From: an uncultured Collinsella sp.
Lineage (GTDB): Bacteria > Actinomycetota > Coriobacteriia > Coriobacteriales > Coriobacteriaceae
NCBI GenBank assembly: GCA_902470835.1
Contig: CABRHR010000054.1
Coordinates: forward strand, 1-13,569
Length of the DNA: 13,569 nucleotides
Direction of reading: 5' to 3'
Shown: piece by piece, positions 5,883 to 12,558 of the stretch
Numbering within the stretch: position 1 is the stretch's first letter
Layout: each line of letters opens with the position of its first letter
Translations under genes and position numbers: made by a program
Notes under the pieces: model-generated
Database searches by the model: none
What the model was told of the DNA's origin: nothing
Seen by the model: the letters and a program-made list of their open reading frames with translations, nothing else

Positions 5883-7049
5883 ATGGCTAATCGTTTCGTT
5901 CTCAATACCATCTCTTATCATGGTTCCGGCGCCATCAAGGAGATCCCCGGCGAGCTCCAGCGTCGCGGCTACAAGAAGATCTTCGTCTGCTCCGACCCCG
6001 ATCTGGTCAAGTTTGGCGTTACCGCTAAGGTGACCGACGAGCTCGACGCCGCCGGCATCGCTTGGAGCCTCTACTCCGAGATCAAGCCCAACCCCACCAT
6101 CCAGAACGTCAAGGACGGCGTCGAGGCCTTCAAGGCCGCCGAGGCTGACGCTATCGTGACCATCGGTGGCGGCTCCTCCATGGACACCGCTAAGGCCATC
6201 GGCATCATCATCAACAACCCCGAGTTTGCCGATGTCCGCAGCCTCGAGGGCGTTGCTCCGACTAAGAACCACGCCGTGTTCACCATCGCCGTGCCGACGA
6301 CCGCCGGTACCGCTGCTGAGGTGACCATCAACTACGTCATCACCGACCCCGAGAAGGTCCGCAAGTTCGTGTGCGTCGATACCAACGACGCCCCCGAGGT
6401 CGCCGTCGTCGACCCCGACATGATGGCTTCTATGCCTGCCGGCCTGACCGCTTCCACCGGCATGGACGCTCTGACCCACGCCATCGAGGGCTACACCACC
6501 AAGGGCGCCTGGGAGCTCTCCGACATGTTCCACTTTGAGGCCATTAAGCTGATCAGCGAGAACCTGCGTGACTCCGTCGCCGAGGCCAAGTCCGGCCAGC
6601 CCGGCTCCGGCCGCGAGGGCATGGCCCTTGGCCAGTATGTCGCCGGCATGGGCTTCTCCAACGTTGGCCTGGGCATCGACCACGCCATGGCTCACACACT
6701 GTCCGCTCACTACGACACCCCGCACGGCGTCGCTTGCGCCATGCTGCTGCCGATCGCCATGGAGTTCAACAAGCCGGTTTGCGCCGAGCGCCTGGCCAAG
6801 GTTGCCGTTGCCATGGGCGTTGACACCACGGGCATGAGCACCGACGAGGCCGCCGATGCTGCCATCGCCGCCGTCAAGCAGCTTTCCGCCGACGTGAACA
6901 TCCCGCACGTCTGCGAGGCCATGAAGGCCGACGAGATCGAGGTCCTGGCCAAGGACGCCATGGCCGACGCCTGCTTCCCGGGTAACCCGCGCGAGGCGAC
7001 GCTCGACGATGTCATCGAGCTCTTCAAGAAGATCTGCCCGGCTGCTTAG
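5883..7049 (+). CDS. fucO: Lactaldehyde reductase / propanediol oxidoreductase (iron-containing ADH)
   Basis: ATG 5883 follows GGGAGG. The 388-residue protein is close to E. coli FucO from end to end, opening MANRFVLN and carrying NNPEFADVRSLEG, PTTAGTAAEVTINYVITD and GGNPREATL-like blocks. The nucleotide-binding GGGSSMD is at 95-101. The metal ligands of group III iron-containing alcohol dehydrogenases are all present: D195, H199, H267 and H281. FucO reduces L-lactaldehyde from fucose or rhamnose breakdown to 1,2-propanediol with NADH, in the cytoplasm, to recycle NAD under anaerobic conditions. No fucose or rhamnose genes adjoin it, so it may act as a more general aldehyde reductase. Codon use is strikingly biased to C/G-ending codons and AAG/GAG, more than its neighbours, which suggests high expression. 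The operator-like palindrome upstream suggests sugar control. A strong terminator follows. Confidence 0.92.
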   Translation: MANRFVLNTISYHGSGAIKEIPGELQRRGYKKIFVCSDPDLVKFGVTAKVTDELDAAGIAWSLYSEIKPNPTIQNVKDGVEAFKAAEADAIVTIGGGSSMDTAKAIGIIINNPEFADVRSLEGVAPTKNHAVFTIAVPTTAGTAAEVTINYVITDPEKVRKFVCVDTNDAPEVAVVDPDMMASMPAGLTASTGMDALTHAIEGYTTKGAWELSDMFHFEAIKLISENLRDSVAEAKSGQPGSGREGMALGQYVAGMGFSNVGLGIDHAMAHTLSAHYDTPHGVACAMLLPIAMEFNKPVCAERLAKVAVAMGVDTTGMSTDEAADAAIAAVKQLSADVNIPHVCEAMKADEIEVLAKDAMADACFPGNPREATLDDVIELFKKICPAA

Positions 7050-7102
7050 CCCAGTTTGGTGGTCCCTCGCCCGTAGGCGTATGGTCTATTGACTTGCCGC
7101 TG

Positions 7103-7135
7103 GCCCCGCCGCGCTACGCGCGGCGGGGCTTTTTG
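7103..7135 (+). terminator. Intrinsic terminator after fucO
   Basis: GCCCCGCCGCGC (7103-7114) and GCGCGGCGGGGC (7118-7129) form a perfect 12-bp GC stem with a three-base loop, followed by TTTTTGTG. It lies 53 bases after the fucO stop and should end transcription efficiently. Confidence 0.95.
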
Positions 7136-7210
7136 TGTTGCGTCGATGCCCGGAGACGGGCAAAACCAAGGCATACTGCCCGCTGCGGATAGGTGGTGCA
7201 CTTCCCAGCG

Positions 7211-7249
7211 TGCATTTTTGGGAGTATTCAGCAAGCTCTTAAAAATGCA
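7211..7249. repeat. Inverted repeat, left copy, itself a hairpin
   Basis: TGCATTTTT (7211-7219) and AAAAATGCA (7241-7249) form a perfect 9-bp stem. The loop holds GGAGTATTCAGCA (7221-7233), whose exact reverse complement lies at 7419-7431. The 23-base unit 7211-7233 matches the reverse complement of 7419-7441 at both ends (TGCA and GGAGTATTCAGCA) but differs at all six bases between them. The pair resembles a dispersed intergenic element. Confidence 0.5.
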
Positions 7250-7418
7250 TAACGTTGTGAATGGGCCGTAGTGGCTCGCTGACGCCCATCGACAGCCATT
7301 GTGGGCGGGCTATCGATGAATGGAGGGGGTTGTTGCTGAGTTTCTGCTTTGCGACAACCTGCAACACTGCTGTAACGTGTCGTTTTGTCGTTCGTGATGG
7401 GGCCGTTGGGGTCCACGG

Positions 7419-7441
7419 TGCTGAATACTCCGTTTTTTGCA
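7419..7441. repeat. Inverted repeat, right copy
   Basis: TGCTGAATACTCC (7419-7431) is the exact reverse complement of 7221-7233, followed by GTTTTTTGCA. The unit sits ~200 bases from the left copy in opposite orientation, the arrangement of terminal repeats of a small non-autonomous element or of two separate insertions. Confidence 0.5.
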
Positions 7442-7652
7442 CGGTCCAAGGTGGGGTACCCCGAGACAAAGCAAATAGATGCCTCATTTCTATGCAGATA
7501 CCGATAGGATTTATGCAAGATTGGGATTGTAAGCCGTGCGTGTGCGCAAAATCGGCGCGAGGACGTCTGGAGGTGGCTCGGCTCCCAGGGCCTTACACGT
7601 GCGGAACGGTTAAAATCGGGACTCGGTCTTAGTTTTGATTGGAAGGATGCAC

Positions 7653-8696
7653 ATGGCTTCTGTAATCGATGCTTCTCTAGAGGAGACGCTCTCCTATATC
7701 GCGGGGCAGCTTAAGACGCTGACTTCTATTGCTTCGCCTACGGGCTATACCCGTGCGGCGACTGATTATCTGATGGAGACCCTGCGCGATATGGGGTTTG
7801 GGCCTGAGCGTTCTAATAAGGGTAACGTGCTCGTTGAGCTTGGTGGCGAGGGTGAGCCGCTCGTACTGGCGAGCCATGTCGATACTCTGGGCGCCATGGT
7901 GCGCTCCATCAAGGACAATGGTCGTCTGCGTCCCACGACGCTTGGCGGGCATCAGTGGTCTACGGCCGATGGCGAGAACTGCGCCGTTTACACGCGCGAC
8001 GGCAAAGTCTTTACGGGTGTGGTTCTCAACACCGAGCCTTCGGCGCATGTGGCCGATGAGCCGGTCAAGACCATCGAGAAGAACATGGAAATCCTGCTCG
8101 ACGAGAACGTTGACAGCAAGGACGATGTGCTCGAGCTGGGTATTCAAACCGGCGACATCATCGCTATGGATCCGCGCACCACGGTGACGGAGAGTGGCTA
8201 CATCAAGAGTCGCTTCCTTGACGACAAACTGTCCGCGTCGATTCTGCTGGGTTTGGCCCGCGCCGTCGCCGAAGGCGAGGTTACGCTTTCGCGCAAGGTA
8301 TCGCTGCTCTTTACGGTGTACGAGGAGGTCGGCCACGGTGGTGCCTTTGTGCCGGCTGACACGCGCGAGATGATCAGCGTGGACATGGGCTGCGTGGGTG
8401 ACGACCTGGGCTGCACCGAGCGCATGGTTTCGATTTGCGCCAAGGATTCGGGCGGTCCGTACAACTACGACCTGGTAACCACGCTTTCCAATATCGCGCG
8501 CGAGCTTGAGCTCGATTACGCCATCGATGTGTACCCGCACTATGGCTCCGACGTCGAGGCCACGCTCTCGGCCGGCTACGACATTCGCCATGGCCTGATC
8601 GGCCCCGGCGTGTACGCGAGCCACAACTACGAGCGCAGCCACATGGACGGCGTGCGCAACACCTTTGAGCTGGTTCGCGCCTACGTCCAGCGCTAA
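7653..8696 (+). CDS. M42-family zinc/cobalt metallopeptidase (aminopeptidase)
   Basis: ATG 7653 is preferred over ATG 7647 because GGAAGG (7641-7646) abuts 7647 but is well placed for 7653. The 347 residues show the M42 metal centre: H75 and D77 in SHVDTLG, the bridging D190 in LDDKLSA, catalytic and ligand glutamates E224-E225 in YEEVGHGG, D244 in SVDMG, and a C-terminal His (H324 or H330) in SHNYERSH. The motif GSDVEAT (298-304) is also typical. M42 enzymes are large self-assembling aminopeptidases of the cytoplasm that trim peptides from the N-terminus; some were labelled endoglucanases or glutamyl aminopeptidases. Specificity cannot be read from the sequence. There is no signal peptide. 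It is a single gene facing mnmA, with inverted repeats between them. Confidence 0.92.
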   Translation: MASVIDASLEETLSYIAGQLKTLTSIASPTGYTRAATDYLMETLRDMGFGPERSNKGNVLVELGGEGEPLVLASHVDTLGAMVRSIKDNGRLRPTTLGGHQWSTADGENCAVYTRDGKVFTGVVLNTEPSAHVADEPVKTIEKNMEILLDENVDSKDDVLELGIQTGDIIAMDPRTTVTESGYIKSRFLDDKLSASILLGLARAVAEGEVTLSRKVSLLFTVYEEVGHGGAFVPADTREMISVDMGCVGDDLGCTERMVSICAKDSGGPYNYDLVTTLSNIARELELDYAIDVYPHYGSDVEATLSAGYDIRHGLIGPGVYASHNYERSHMDGVRNTFELVRAYVQR

Positions 8697-8704
8697 CGAT
8701 GTAG

Positions 8705-8740
8705 CGGCCTCGGCTGACACAGCAGTGCCGACCGAGGCCG
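8705..8740 (+). terminator. Probable transcription end hairpin after the M42 peptidase
   Basis: CGGCCTCGG (8705-8713) and CCGAGGCCG (8732-8740) make a perfect 9-bp stem around an 18-base loop, starting eight bases after the stop. It is followed by TCCTCTCT, only weakly T-rich, so termination may be partial. Confidence 0.5.
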
Positions 8741-8748
8741 TCCTCTCT

Positions 8749-8817
8749 AAGTTGCGGTGAAATAGGGACTGTTTAGCGGCCTGAAACGCTTAAACGGTCC
8801 CTATTTCACCGCAACTT
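8749..8817. repeat. Large inverted repeat (27-bp arms) between convergent genes
   Basis: Arms 8749-8775 and 8791-8817 are reverse complements at 26 of 27 positions; the single difference (T8770/G8796) is a G-U pair in RNA on the plus strand. The stem starts AAGTTGCGGTGAAATAGGGAC and continues inward through GCG/CGC with one bulged base. There is no T-run on either side, so it is not a standard terminator. It lies in the 136 bases between the stops of the M42 gene and mnmA. A palindromic dispersed repeat or a bidirectional RNA-end or stability element is likely. Confidence 0.7.
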
Positions 8818-8832
8818 ATGAAGGGGATGGGA

Positions 8833-9933
8833 CTACTTGATAGCTGCCGTAACGGTGCCGCCGCCGAGGACGATGTCGCCGCGGTAGATAACAACTGCTT
8901 GGCCGGGGGCGATGGCTCGCTGCGGCTCGTCAAAAGTCAGCAGCATTTGCCCGTCTTCGCCGCGCGTAAGGGTCGCTGCCTGGTCTTTCTGACGGTAGCG
9001 GTACTTGGCGCCCACGCGAATGCCGCCGGCATCGAGCTCTGCCTCCATGCGGTCGGCAGGGGCGCTCCAGATCCAGTCATTGGCCGTGAGCGCTGCGGCC
9101 GTCAGGTCCTCGGCCTCGCCCAGATGAACAATGTTGTTGGCGGTATCGACGCCCGTCACATACACGGGGTGCGCCATTGCGACGCCCAGGCCCTTGCGCT
9201 GGCCTATGGTATAGCGCAGCGCGCCGTTGTGGCGTCCTACCACGCTGCCGTCGCGCCAAACGATGTCGCCCGGTGCAGCGGCATGTCCGCAGCGGCGCTC
9301 GATATAGCCTGCGTAGTCGCCGTCGGGAATAAAGCAGATGTCTTCGCTTTCGGCCTTCTTGGCGTTGGTAAAGCCCTGCTCGGCGGCTATGCGGCGCACG
9401 TCGCGCTCTTTGTCCAGGCCTGCCAGCGGAAAGATCGTGTGCGCGAGGCGCTCCTGCGTAAGCGAATACAAAAAGTAGCTCTGGTCCTTTTTGGGATCCT
9501 CGCCGCGGTACAGCTGCCACGTGCCGTCGGGCGCCTGGCTCGTCTTGGCGTAATGGCCCGTGGCGATATAGTCGCAGCCCATGTTCAGCGCGGCGTCCAG
9601 TAGCGCGCCAAACTTAATGTGACGGTTGCAGATGATGCACGGATTGGGCGTCAGCCCTTCCTGGTAGGCGGTCACAAAACGCTCGATCACGCTGCGGTCG
9701 AACGTCTGCTGCAGGTCGAGCACGTGGTGGGGGATGCCGATGCGCTCGGCGACGGCCTTCGCGTCGGCGATATCGCGGTCGACCTTGCTCATGCCCGTGA
9801 CAGGATCGGGCGCGGGGCAGGTGAGGCGCATGGTGGCGCCAACGCATTCGTAGCCCTGGCTTTTGAGCAGGTACGCGGTCACGCTGGAATCGACGCCGCC
9901 GCTCATGGCGACGAGCACGCGCTTGTTGTGCAT
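8833..9933 (-). CDS. mnmA: tRNA-specific 2-thiouridylase MnmA
   Basis: ATG 9933 follows AAGGAG nine bases upstream. The 366-residue length is normal for the family. The N-terminal PP-loop SGGVDSS (11-17) binds ATP. The catalytic cysteine pair is C102 (in CNRHIKFG) and C200 (in SEDICFIPDGDY), with an extra C99 nearby. Other hallmarks are ATGHYA (124-129), KDQSYFLYSL (149-158) and YTIGQRKGLG (241-250). A C-terminal beta-barrel domain follows. MnmA adenylates U34 of Lys, Glu and Gln tRNAs and transfers sulfur, supplied by a cysteine desulfurase relay, to make 2-thiouridine. It lies downstream of cysK on the same strand, but an intrinsic terminator separates them. A TGCTACAAT extended -10-like box on the minus strand (10006-10014) may give it its own start, though the hairpin follows it immediately. 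Confidence 0.96.
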   Translation of the reverse strand: MHNKRVLVAMSGGVDSSVTAYLLKSQGYECVGATMRLTCPAPDPVTGMSKVDRDIADAKAVAERIGIPHHVLDLQQTFDRSVIERFVTAYQEGLTPNPCIICNRHIKFGALLDAALNMGCDYIATGHYAKTSQAPDGTWQLYRGEDPKKDQSYFLYSLTQERLAHTIFPLAGLDKERDVRRIAAEQGFTNAKKAESEDICFIPDGDYAGYIERRCGHAAAPGDIVWRDGSVVGRHNGALRYTIGQRKGLGVAMAHPVYVTGVDTANNIVHLGEAEDLTAAALTANDWIWSAPADRMEAELDAGGIRVGAKYRYRQKDQAATLTRGEDGQMLLTFDEPQRAIAPGQAVVIYRGDIVLGGGTVTAAIK

Positions 9934-9962
9934 GGGGAGGTTCTCCTTGGTGGCATGCGGCC

Positions 9963-10001
9963 AAAAAAGAAAAGCGGCGCGGGAGGCTGGTTCCGCGCCG
10001 C
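9963..10001 (-). terminator. Intrinsic terminator between cysK and mnmA (minus strand)
   Basis: On the minus strand GCGGCGCGG (10001-9993) pairs with CCGCGCCGC (9982-9974) around a ten-base loop, followed by TTTTCTTTTTT. It is well placed to end cysK transcription. A second hairpin, GGGTGT/ACACCC (10020-10039), lies just before it. If mnmA transcription starts at the TACAAT box immediately upstream, this hairpin would act as an attenuator instead. Confidence 0.85.
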
Positions 10002-10114
10002 AGACATTGTAGCAAGTTCGGGTGTTTCGTGGGACACCCTAACGAGATGGGCTCAGGCCGCCAGAAGAGAGGGGAGACCGGCTCGCCTTGGGCTCATCCG
10101 TTCAACAGCAGGAG

Positions 10115-11053
10115 CTAGTCCTGGAAGAGTGCCGTGGACAGGTAGCGCTCGCCGGTGTCGGCCAGCAGGGCCACGATGGTCTTGCCCTCGTTCTCGGGGC
10201 GCTTGGCCAGCTGCAGCGCGGCCCACACGGCGGCGCCGGACGAAATGCCCACGAGCACGCCCTCCTTGTTGCCCACGGCGCGACCGGTGGCAAAAGCGTC
10301 CTCGTTCTCGACGGGGATGATCTCGTCATAGACCTGGGTGTCGAGGACGTCGGGCACAAAGCCGGCGCCGATGCCCTGGATCTTATGCGGACCGGCCTGA
10401 CCCTTGGAGAGCACCGGAGAGGTGGCGGGCTCGACAGCGACGACCTTGATCTCGGGGTTCTGCTCCTTGAGGAACTCACCCACGCCGGTCACGGTGCCGC
10501 CGGTGCCAACGCCGGCGACGAAGATGTCGACCTTGCCGTCGGTATCGTCCCAGATCTCGGGGCCGGTCGTGGCCTTGTGGATGGCGGGGTTCGCGGGGTT
10601 CACAAACTGACCGGCGATGATGCTGTTGGGGGTCTCCTTCTGCAGCTCCTCGGCCTTGGCGATAGCGCCCTTCATGCCCTTGGAGCCGTCGGTGAGTACG
10701 AGCTGCGCGCCGTACGCCTGCATGAGCTTGCGGCGCTCGACGGACATAGTCTCGGGCATGGTGATGATCACCTTGTAGCCGCGGGCGGCCGCCACGGAGG
10801 CGATGCCGACGCCGGTGTTGCCGCTCGTGGGCTCGATGATGGTGTAATCGCCGCCGCGCACGAGCTTGCCGGCCTTCTCGGCCTCGTCAATCATATTCTT
10901 GGCGACGCGGTCCTTAACGGAGCCGGCGGGGTTGAAGTACTCGAGCTTGACGAGCACGCGGGCCTTGAGGTCCTCGTCGGCCTCAAAGTGGGTGAGCTCC
11001 AGAAGCGGAGTGTGGCCGATAAGCTGATCGATGGACGTGTAAACCTTGCTCAT
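10115..11053 (-). CDS. cysK: O-acetylserine sulfhydrylase (cysteine synthase A)
   Basis: ATG 11053 follows GGAGG six bases upstream. The 312 residues match the CysK fold-type II PLP family along their whole length. The PLP lysine is K47 in NPAGSVKDR, the substrate loop is TSGNTG (76-81), the phosphate-binding loop is GTGGT (183-187), and the PLP ring-nitrogen serine lies in SSG (271-273). The enzyme makes L-cysteine from O-acetylserine and sulfide in the cytoplasm, feeding Fe-S cluster assembly and tRNA thiolation. The C-terminus lacks the terminal Ile region typical of some serine acetyltransferase partners but is otherwise complete. It is divergent from an Rrf2/IscR-type regulator. A clear promoter and a nested palindrome at the predicted transcript start suggest direct control. 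Codon use suggests high expression. No cysE is in view. Confidence 0.95.
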   Translation of the reverse strand: MSKVYTSIDQLIGHTPLLELTHFEADEDLKARVLVKLEYFNPAGSVKDRVAKNMIDEAEKAGKLVRGGDYTIIEPTSGNTGVGIASVAAARGYKVIITMPETMSVERRKLMQAYGAQLVLTDGSKGMKGAIAKAEELQKETPNSIIAGQFVNPANPAIHKATTGPEIWDDTDGKVDIFVAGVGTGGTVTGVGEFLKEQNPEIKVVAVEPATSPVLSKGQAGPHKIQGIGAGFVPDVLDTQVYDEIIPVENEDAFATGRAVGNKEGVLVGISSGAAVWAALQLAKRPENEGKTIVALLADTGERYLSTALFQD

Positions 11054-11109
11054 GGTGAACCTCCAAAGTGTTCAAGTTGCTGGATACCGTGTGGTTTTAC
11101 GGTGTGTCT

Positions 11110-11153
11110 AACAGCCAAACCCACAAACCTAATAGGTTGTTCGTTTAGCTGTT
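11110..11153. promoter_or_regulatory. Nested palindrome at the cysK transcript start (operator or leader hairpin)
   Basis: Outer arms 11110-11120 and 11143-11153 are reverse complements at 10 of 11 positions (AACAGC-AAAC against GTTT-GCTGTT). At the centre AACCTA-A-TAGGTT (11126-11138) is a perfect 13-base palindrome. The cysK promoter would start transcription at about 11154, so this lies at roughly +1 to +44 of the mRNA. AATAGG also occurs at 11131, 11188 and 11195, the last two at the -35. This fits binding of the divergent Rrf2 protein, or an mRNA hairpin. The binder is inferred. Confidence 0.55.
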
Positions 11154-11160
11154 GGAAAGC

Positions 11161-11189
11161 ATAGTAGACAGTAAAGCCTAGTAATGCAA
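11161..11189 (-). promoter_or_regulatory. Sigma-70-type promoter of cysK
   Basis: On the minus strand TTGCAT (11189-11184) and TACTAT (11166-11161) are separated by exactly 17 bases, a good match to the -35/-10 consensus. Transcription would start near 11154, giving a leader of about 100 bases. Confidence 0.7.
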
Positions 11190-11242
11190 TAGGAAATAGG
11201 AGATTATTTCAAGTTGATGAACCACCTTGACCGGAACGAGTA

Positions 11243-11270
11243 TTTTCAAAACCACTTTTTCGGATAGAAT
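11243..11270 (+). promoter_or_regulatory. Probable promoter of the Rrf2-family regulator
   Basis: TAGAAT (11265-11270) is a good -10; TTTTCA (11243-11248), 16 bases upstream, is a moderate -35. The start would fall near 11277, about 30 bases before the ATG. It is back-to-back with the cysK promoter, so one bound regulator could affect both. Confidence 0.45.
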
Positions 11271-11305
11271 TTCTAGGACTAAAAGACCGAAAGGCAGCAC
11301 TATAT

Positions 11306-11734
11306 ATGTTGGTTTCTACTAAGGGCAGGTACGCCCTGCGCGTTATGGTCGACCTGGCCGAGCACCAGGCGGCTGGCCGTATCCCGCTTAAAGAGATTGC
11401 GGCGCGTCAGGGTATTTCGGAGAAGTACCTCGAGAATATTCTGGCGACGCTCGTTCGCGCCAATATGCTCTCGGGCATGCGCGGCAAGGGCGGCGGCTAC
11501 GTGCTCACGCGCCCGCCCGAGCAGTACACGGTAGGCGAGATCCTGCGTCTGACCGAGGGCAGTCTGGCGCCGGTCGCCTGCCTGGACGGTGACTGCAAGG
11601 GCTGCTCGCGATCGGATGAGTGCCCCACGCTCGATGTGTGGAAGAACCTGGATAAGCTCATCAACGACTATCTCGACGGCGTGACGCTCGACCAACTTGT
11701 CGCTCACAACGAGGGCTACGACTACGTGATCTAG
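11306..11734 (+). CDS. Rrf2/IscR-family transcriptional regulator with a four-Cys cluster
   Basis: ATG 11306 is supported by the family N-terminus (MLVSTKGRYALRVMVDLA) and a modest AAAGG site 11 bases upstream. The 142 residues contain a winged helix-turn-helix (about 26-68, IPLKEIAARQGISEKYLENIL and the wing GMRGKGGGYVLTRP) and a dimerisation helix. C92, C97, C100 and C106 lie where IscR has its three cluster cysteines, so an Fe-S cluster or thiol switch is likely. Rrf2 members include IscR (Fe-S homeostasis), CymR (cysteine metabolism) and NsrR (nitric oxide). CymR lacks the cysteine cluster. The divergent cysK and the palindrome between them point to control of cysteine synthesis, perhaps tuned by Fe-S or redox status. 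The target assignment is inferred; the family is sure. Confidence 0.92.
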   Translation: MLVSTKGRYALRVMVDLAEHQAAGRIPLKEIAARQGISEKYLENILATLVRANMLSGMRGKGGGYVLTRPPEQYTVGEILRLTEGSLAPVACLDGDCKGCSRSDECPTLDVWKNLDKLINDYLDGVTLDQLVAHNEGYDYVI

Positions 11735-11784
11735 CCCCACCTGCCGCGTGGGGACAGGGTGGAAATGGAAGAATTTCTGACCCT
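11735..11784 (+). other. Two tandem hairpins after the Rrf2 gene
   Basis: CCCCAC/GTGGGG (11735-11740, 11748-11753) is a 6-bp stem directly after the stop. AGGGT-G-GAAAT pairs with ATTTC-TG-ACCCT (11756-11766, 11773-11784) with one bulge. Neither is followed by a T-run. They precede the true terminator and may protect the mRNA 3' end, or be a remnant of a dispersed repeat. Confidence 0.4.
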
Positions 11785-11800
11785 CTGAGACTGGACAAAG

Positions 11801-11843
11801 AAGGCCGCCCATTTTTGCGATGGGCGGCCTTTGCTTTGTGTTT
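11801..11843 (+). terminator. Intrinsic terminator of the Rrf2 gene, possibly bidirectional
   Basis: AAGGCCGCCCAT (11801-11812) and ATGGGCGGCCTT (11820-11831) form a perfect 12-bp stem with a seven-base loop, followed by TTGCTTTGTGTTT. On the minus strand it is followed by CTTTGT, so it may also end the convergent membrane-protein gene. Confidence 0.85.
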
Positions 11844-11868
11844 CTGTGACTCCTGACGACTGATTGTT

Positions 11869-12234
11869 TTAATCGTTGGCGACGCCGTCGAGGATGCTGC
11901 GCATGATGGACACCAGGATGCTGCCCATAAAGGCCGAGCCAAAGCTGGCGATAGAAATGCCGGCGCCTAGGAGATTAACCGACAGGTAGCTGGCGAGCTC
12001 GAGCATAAAGCTGTTGACCACAAGCTGGAAAATGCCCAGCGTAATAATGGTGAGTGGCAGCGAGATAACCGTGAGGAACGGCTTGACGAGCGAGTCGACA
12101 ATGTTGAGGAACAGCCCTACAAAGGCAAAGCAGACCCAGGCTTCGGCAAAACCGAAGGGCTGGATGCCGGGGACGAGAAACGTGGCGATCGCGATGGCGA
12201 TCGAGGTGAAAAGCCAGTTAAGCATAAAGCGCAT
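11869..12234 (-). CDS. YvlD / phage holin 4 family small membrane protein
   Basis: ATG 12234 follows AAAGGA eight bases upstream. The 121-residue protein is almost entirely hydrophobic, with four predicted membrane spans (about 3-22, 28-47, 52-75 and 90-113). The family pattern is visible: an N-terminal MRFMLNWLFTSIAIAIATFLVPGI, then GLFLNIVDSLVKPFLTVISLPLTIITLGIF and a C-terminal FGSAFMGSILVSI. This family (Pfam phage holin 4, superfamily IV; B. subtilis YvlD) is common in bacterial chromosomes, and the holin name does not imply a prophage; no lysis gene is near. YvlD-type proteins have been tied to envelope-stress regulons, but that role is not shown here. It is convergent with the Rrf2 gene and divergent from the YerC-like gene. 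Confidence 0.85.
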   Translation of the reverse strand: MRFMLNWLFTSIAIAIATFLVPGIQPFGFAEAWVCFAFVGLFLNIVDSLVKPFLTVISLPLTIITLGIFQLVVNSFMLELASYLSVNLLGAGISIASFGSAFMGSILVSIMRSILDGVAND

Positions 12235-12444
12235 GGCGTGAATCCTTTCTTGCGCCGGGGTTGCTGGCGTCGCGTGAAGCGGCTTGCGGCGGCGACTTGG
12301 ATGGTTGCGCGGGCGCGCCGCAGTGTTTGGGCGTCCATTGTCTCAAATATTCGTGGAGCTTACGTGCGCATTAAGTTTCAAAACGGCGTTCGTCCTGAAA
12401 AACGCGCCGCTGGCAGAGAGTCTTGTCGCTTTAGTTTGGTGGTG

Positions 12445-12453
12445 TGCTACACT
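12445..12453 (+). promoter_or_regulatory. Extended -10 promoter candidate for the YerC-like gene
   Basis: TGCTACACT fits an extended -10. The best -35, TTGTCG (12423-12428), lies 19 bases away, so the match is moderate. Transcription would begin near 12460, just inside the first stem-loop listed next. Confidence 0.4.
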
Positions 12454-12458
12454 GCTAC

Positions 12459-12511
12459 GGGCAAATGCCCCATGCATTGTTTTATTGCATAGAACGGGCG
12501 AACGATGCCCG
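12459..12511 (+). other. Array of short stem-loops in the YerC-like leader
   Basis: Three small inverted repeats follow each other: GGGCA/TGCCC (12459-12470), ATGCA/TGCAT (12472-12490) and CGGGC/GCCCG (12495-12511). The first and third share a GGGC...ATGCCC..ATG layout, as if one unit were duplicated. They lie 48-100 bases before the start codon. They may be operator half-sites for the TrpR-like protein itself, or leader RNA structure. Confidence 0.4.
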
Positions 12512-12558
12512 ATGTCAGTATCAACTTCGATGCCTTTTGGCGGGTTTGGCGGTGATCG

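Larger units (their letters stand above)
7136..7652. other. Gene-free region rich in repeats and small hairpins
   Basis: I find no convincing gene in these ~500 bases. Open frames on both strands lack ribosome binding sites and recognisable protein features. The stretch holds a small hairpin TGCCC/GGGCA (7147-7162), the repeat pair listed separately, paired CATCGA/TCGATG and GCCCA/TGGGC segments around 7286-7317, and a GGGGTACCCC palindrome (7453-7462). Near the right end TAAAAT (7611-7616) may be the -10 of the peptidase gene, although no good -35 is seen. It could be an eroded gene, a dispersed repeat cluster, or a non-coding RNA locus. Confidence 0.5.
12235..12558. other. Divergent intergenic region before the YerC-like gene
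   Basis: These 324 bases hold no convincing gene; the open frame at 12238-12492 is a low-quality run with no homology I recognise. The left part is the leader of the minus-strand membrane-protein gene. The right part has an extended -10-like TGCTACACT (12445-12453) and three small stem-loops before the YerC-like start. Confidence 0.5.

Noticed and set aside
5880..6908. A 342-codon minus-strand open frame opposite fucO
   Set aside because: Shadow of the strongly codon-biased fucO; Gly/Val/Asp/His-rich with no motifs.
7046..7234. A 62-codon minus-strand open frame over the fucO terminator
   Set aside because: It spans a strong intrinsic terminator and repeat sequence and has no protein features.
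7261..7632. A 123-residue Cys-containing open frame before the M42 gene
   Set aside because: No ribosome binding site, no recognisable domain, and it runs through the inverted repeats; it looks like chance.
11869..12234. Possible prophage lysis module because of the holin family name
   Set aside because: No endolysin, capsid or integrase genes nearby; this family is a common chromosomal membrane protein.
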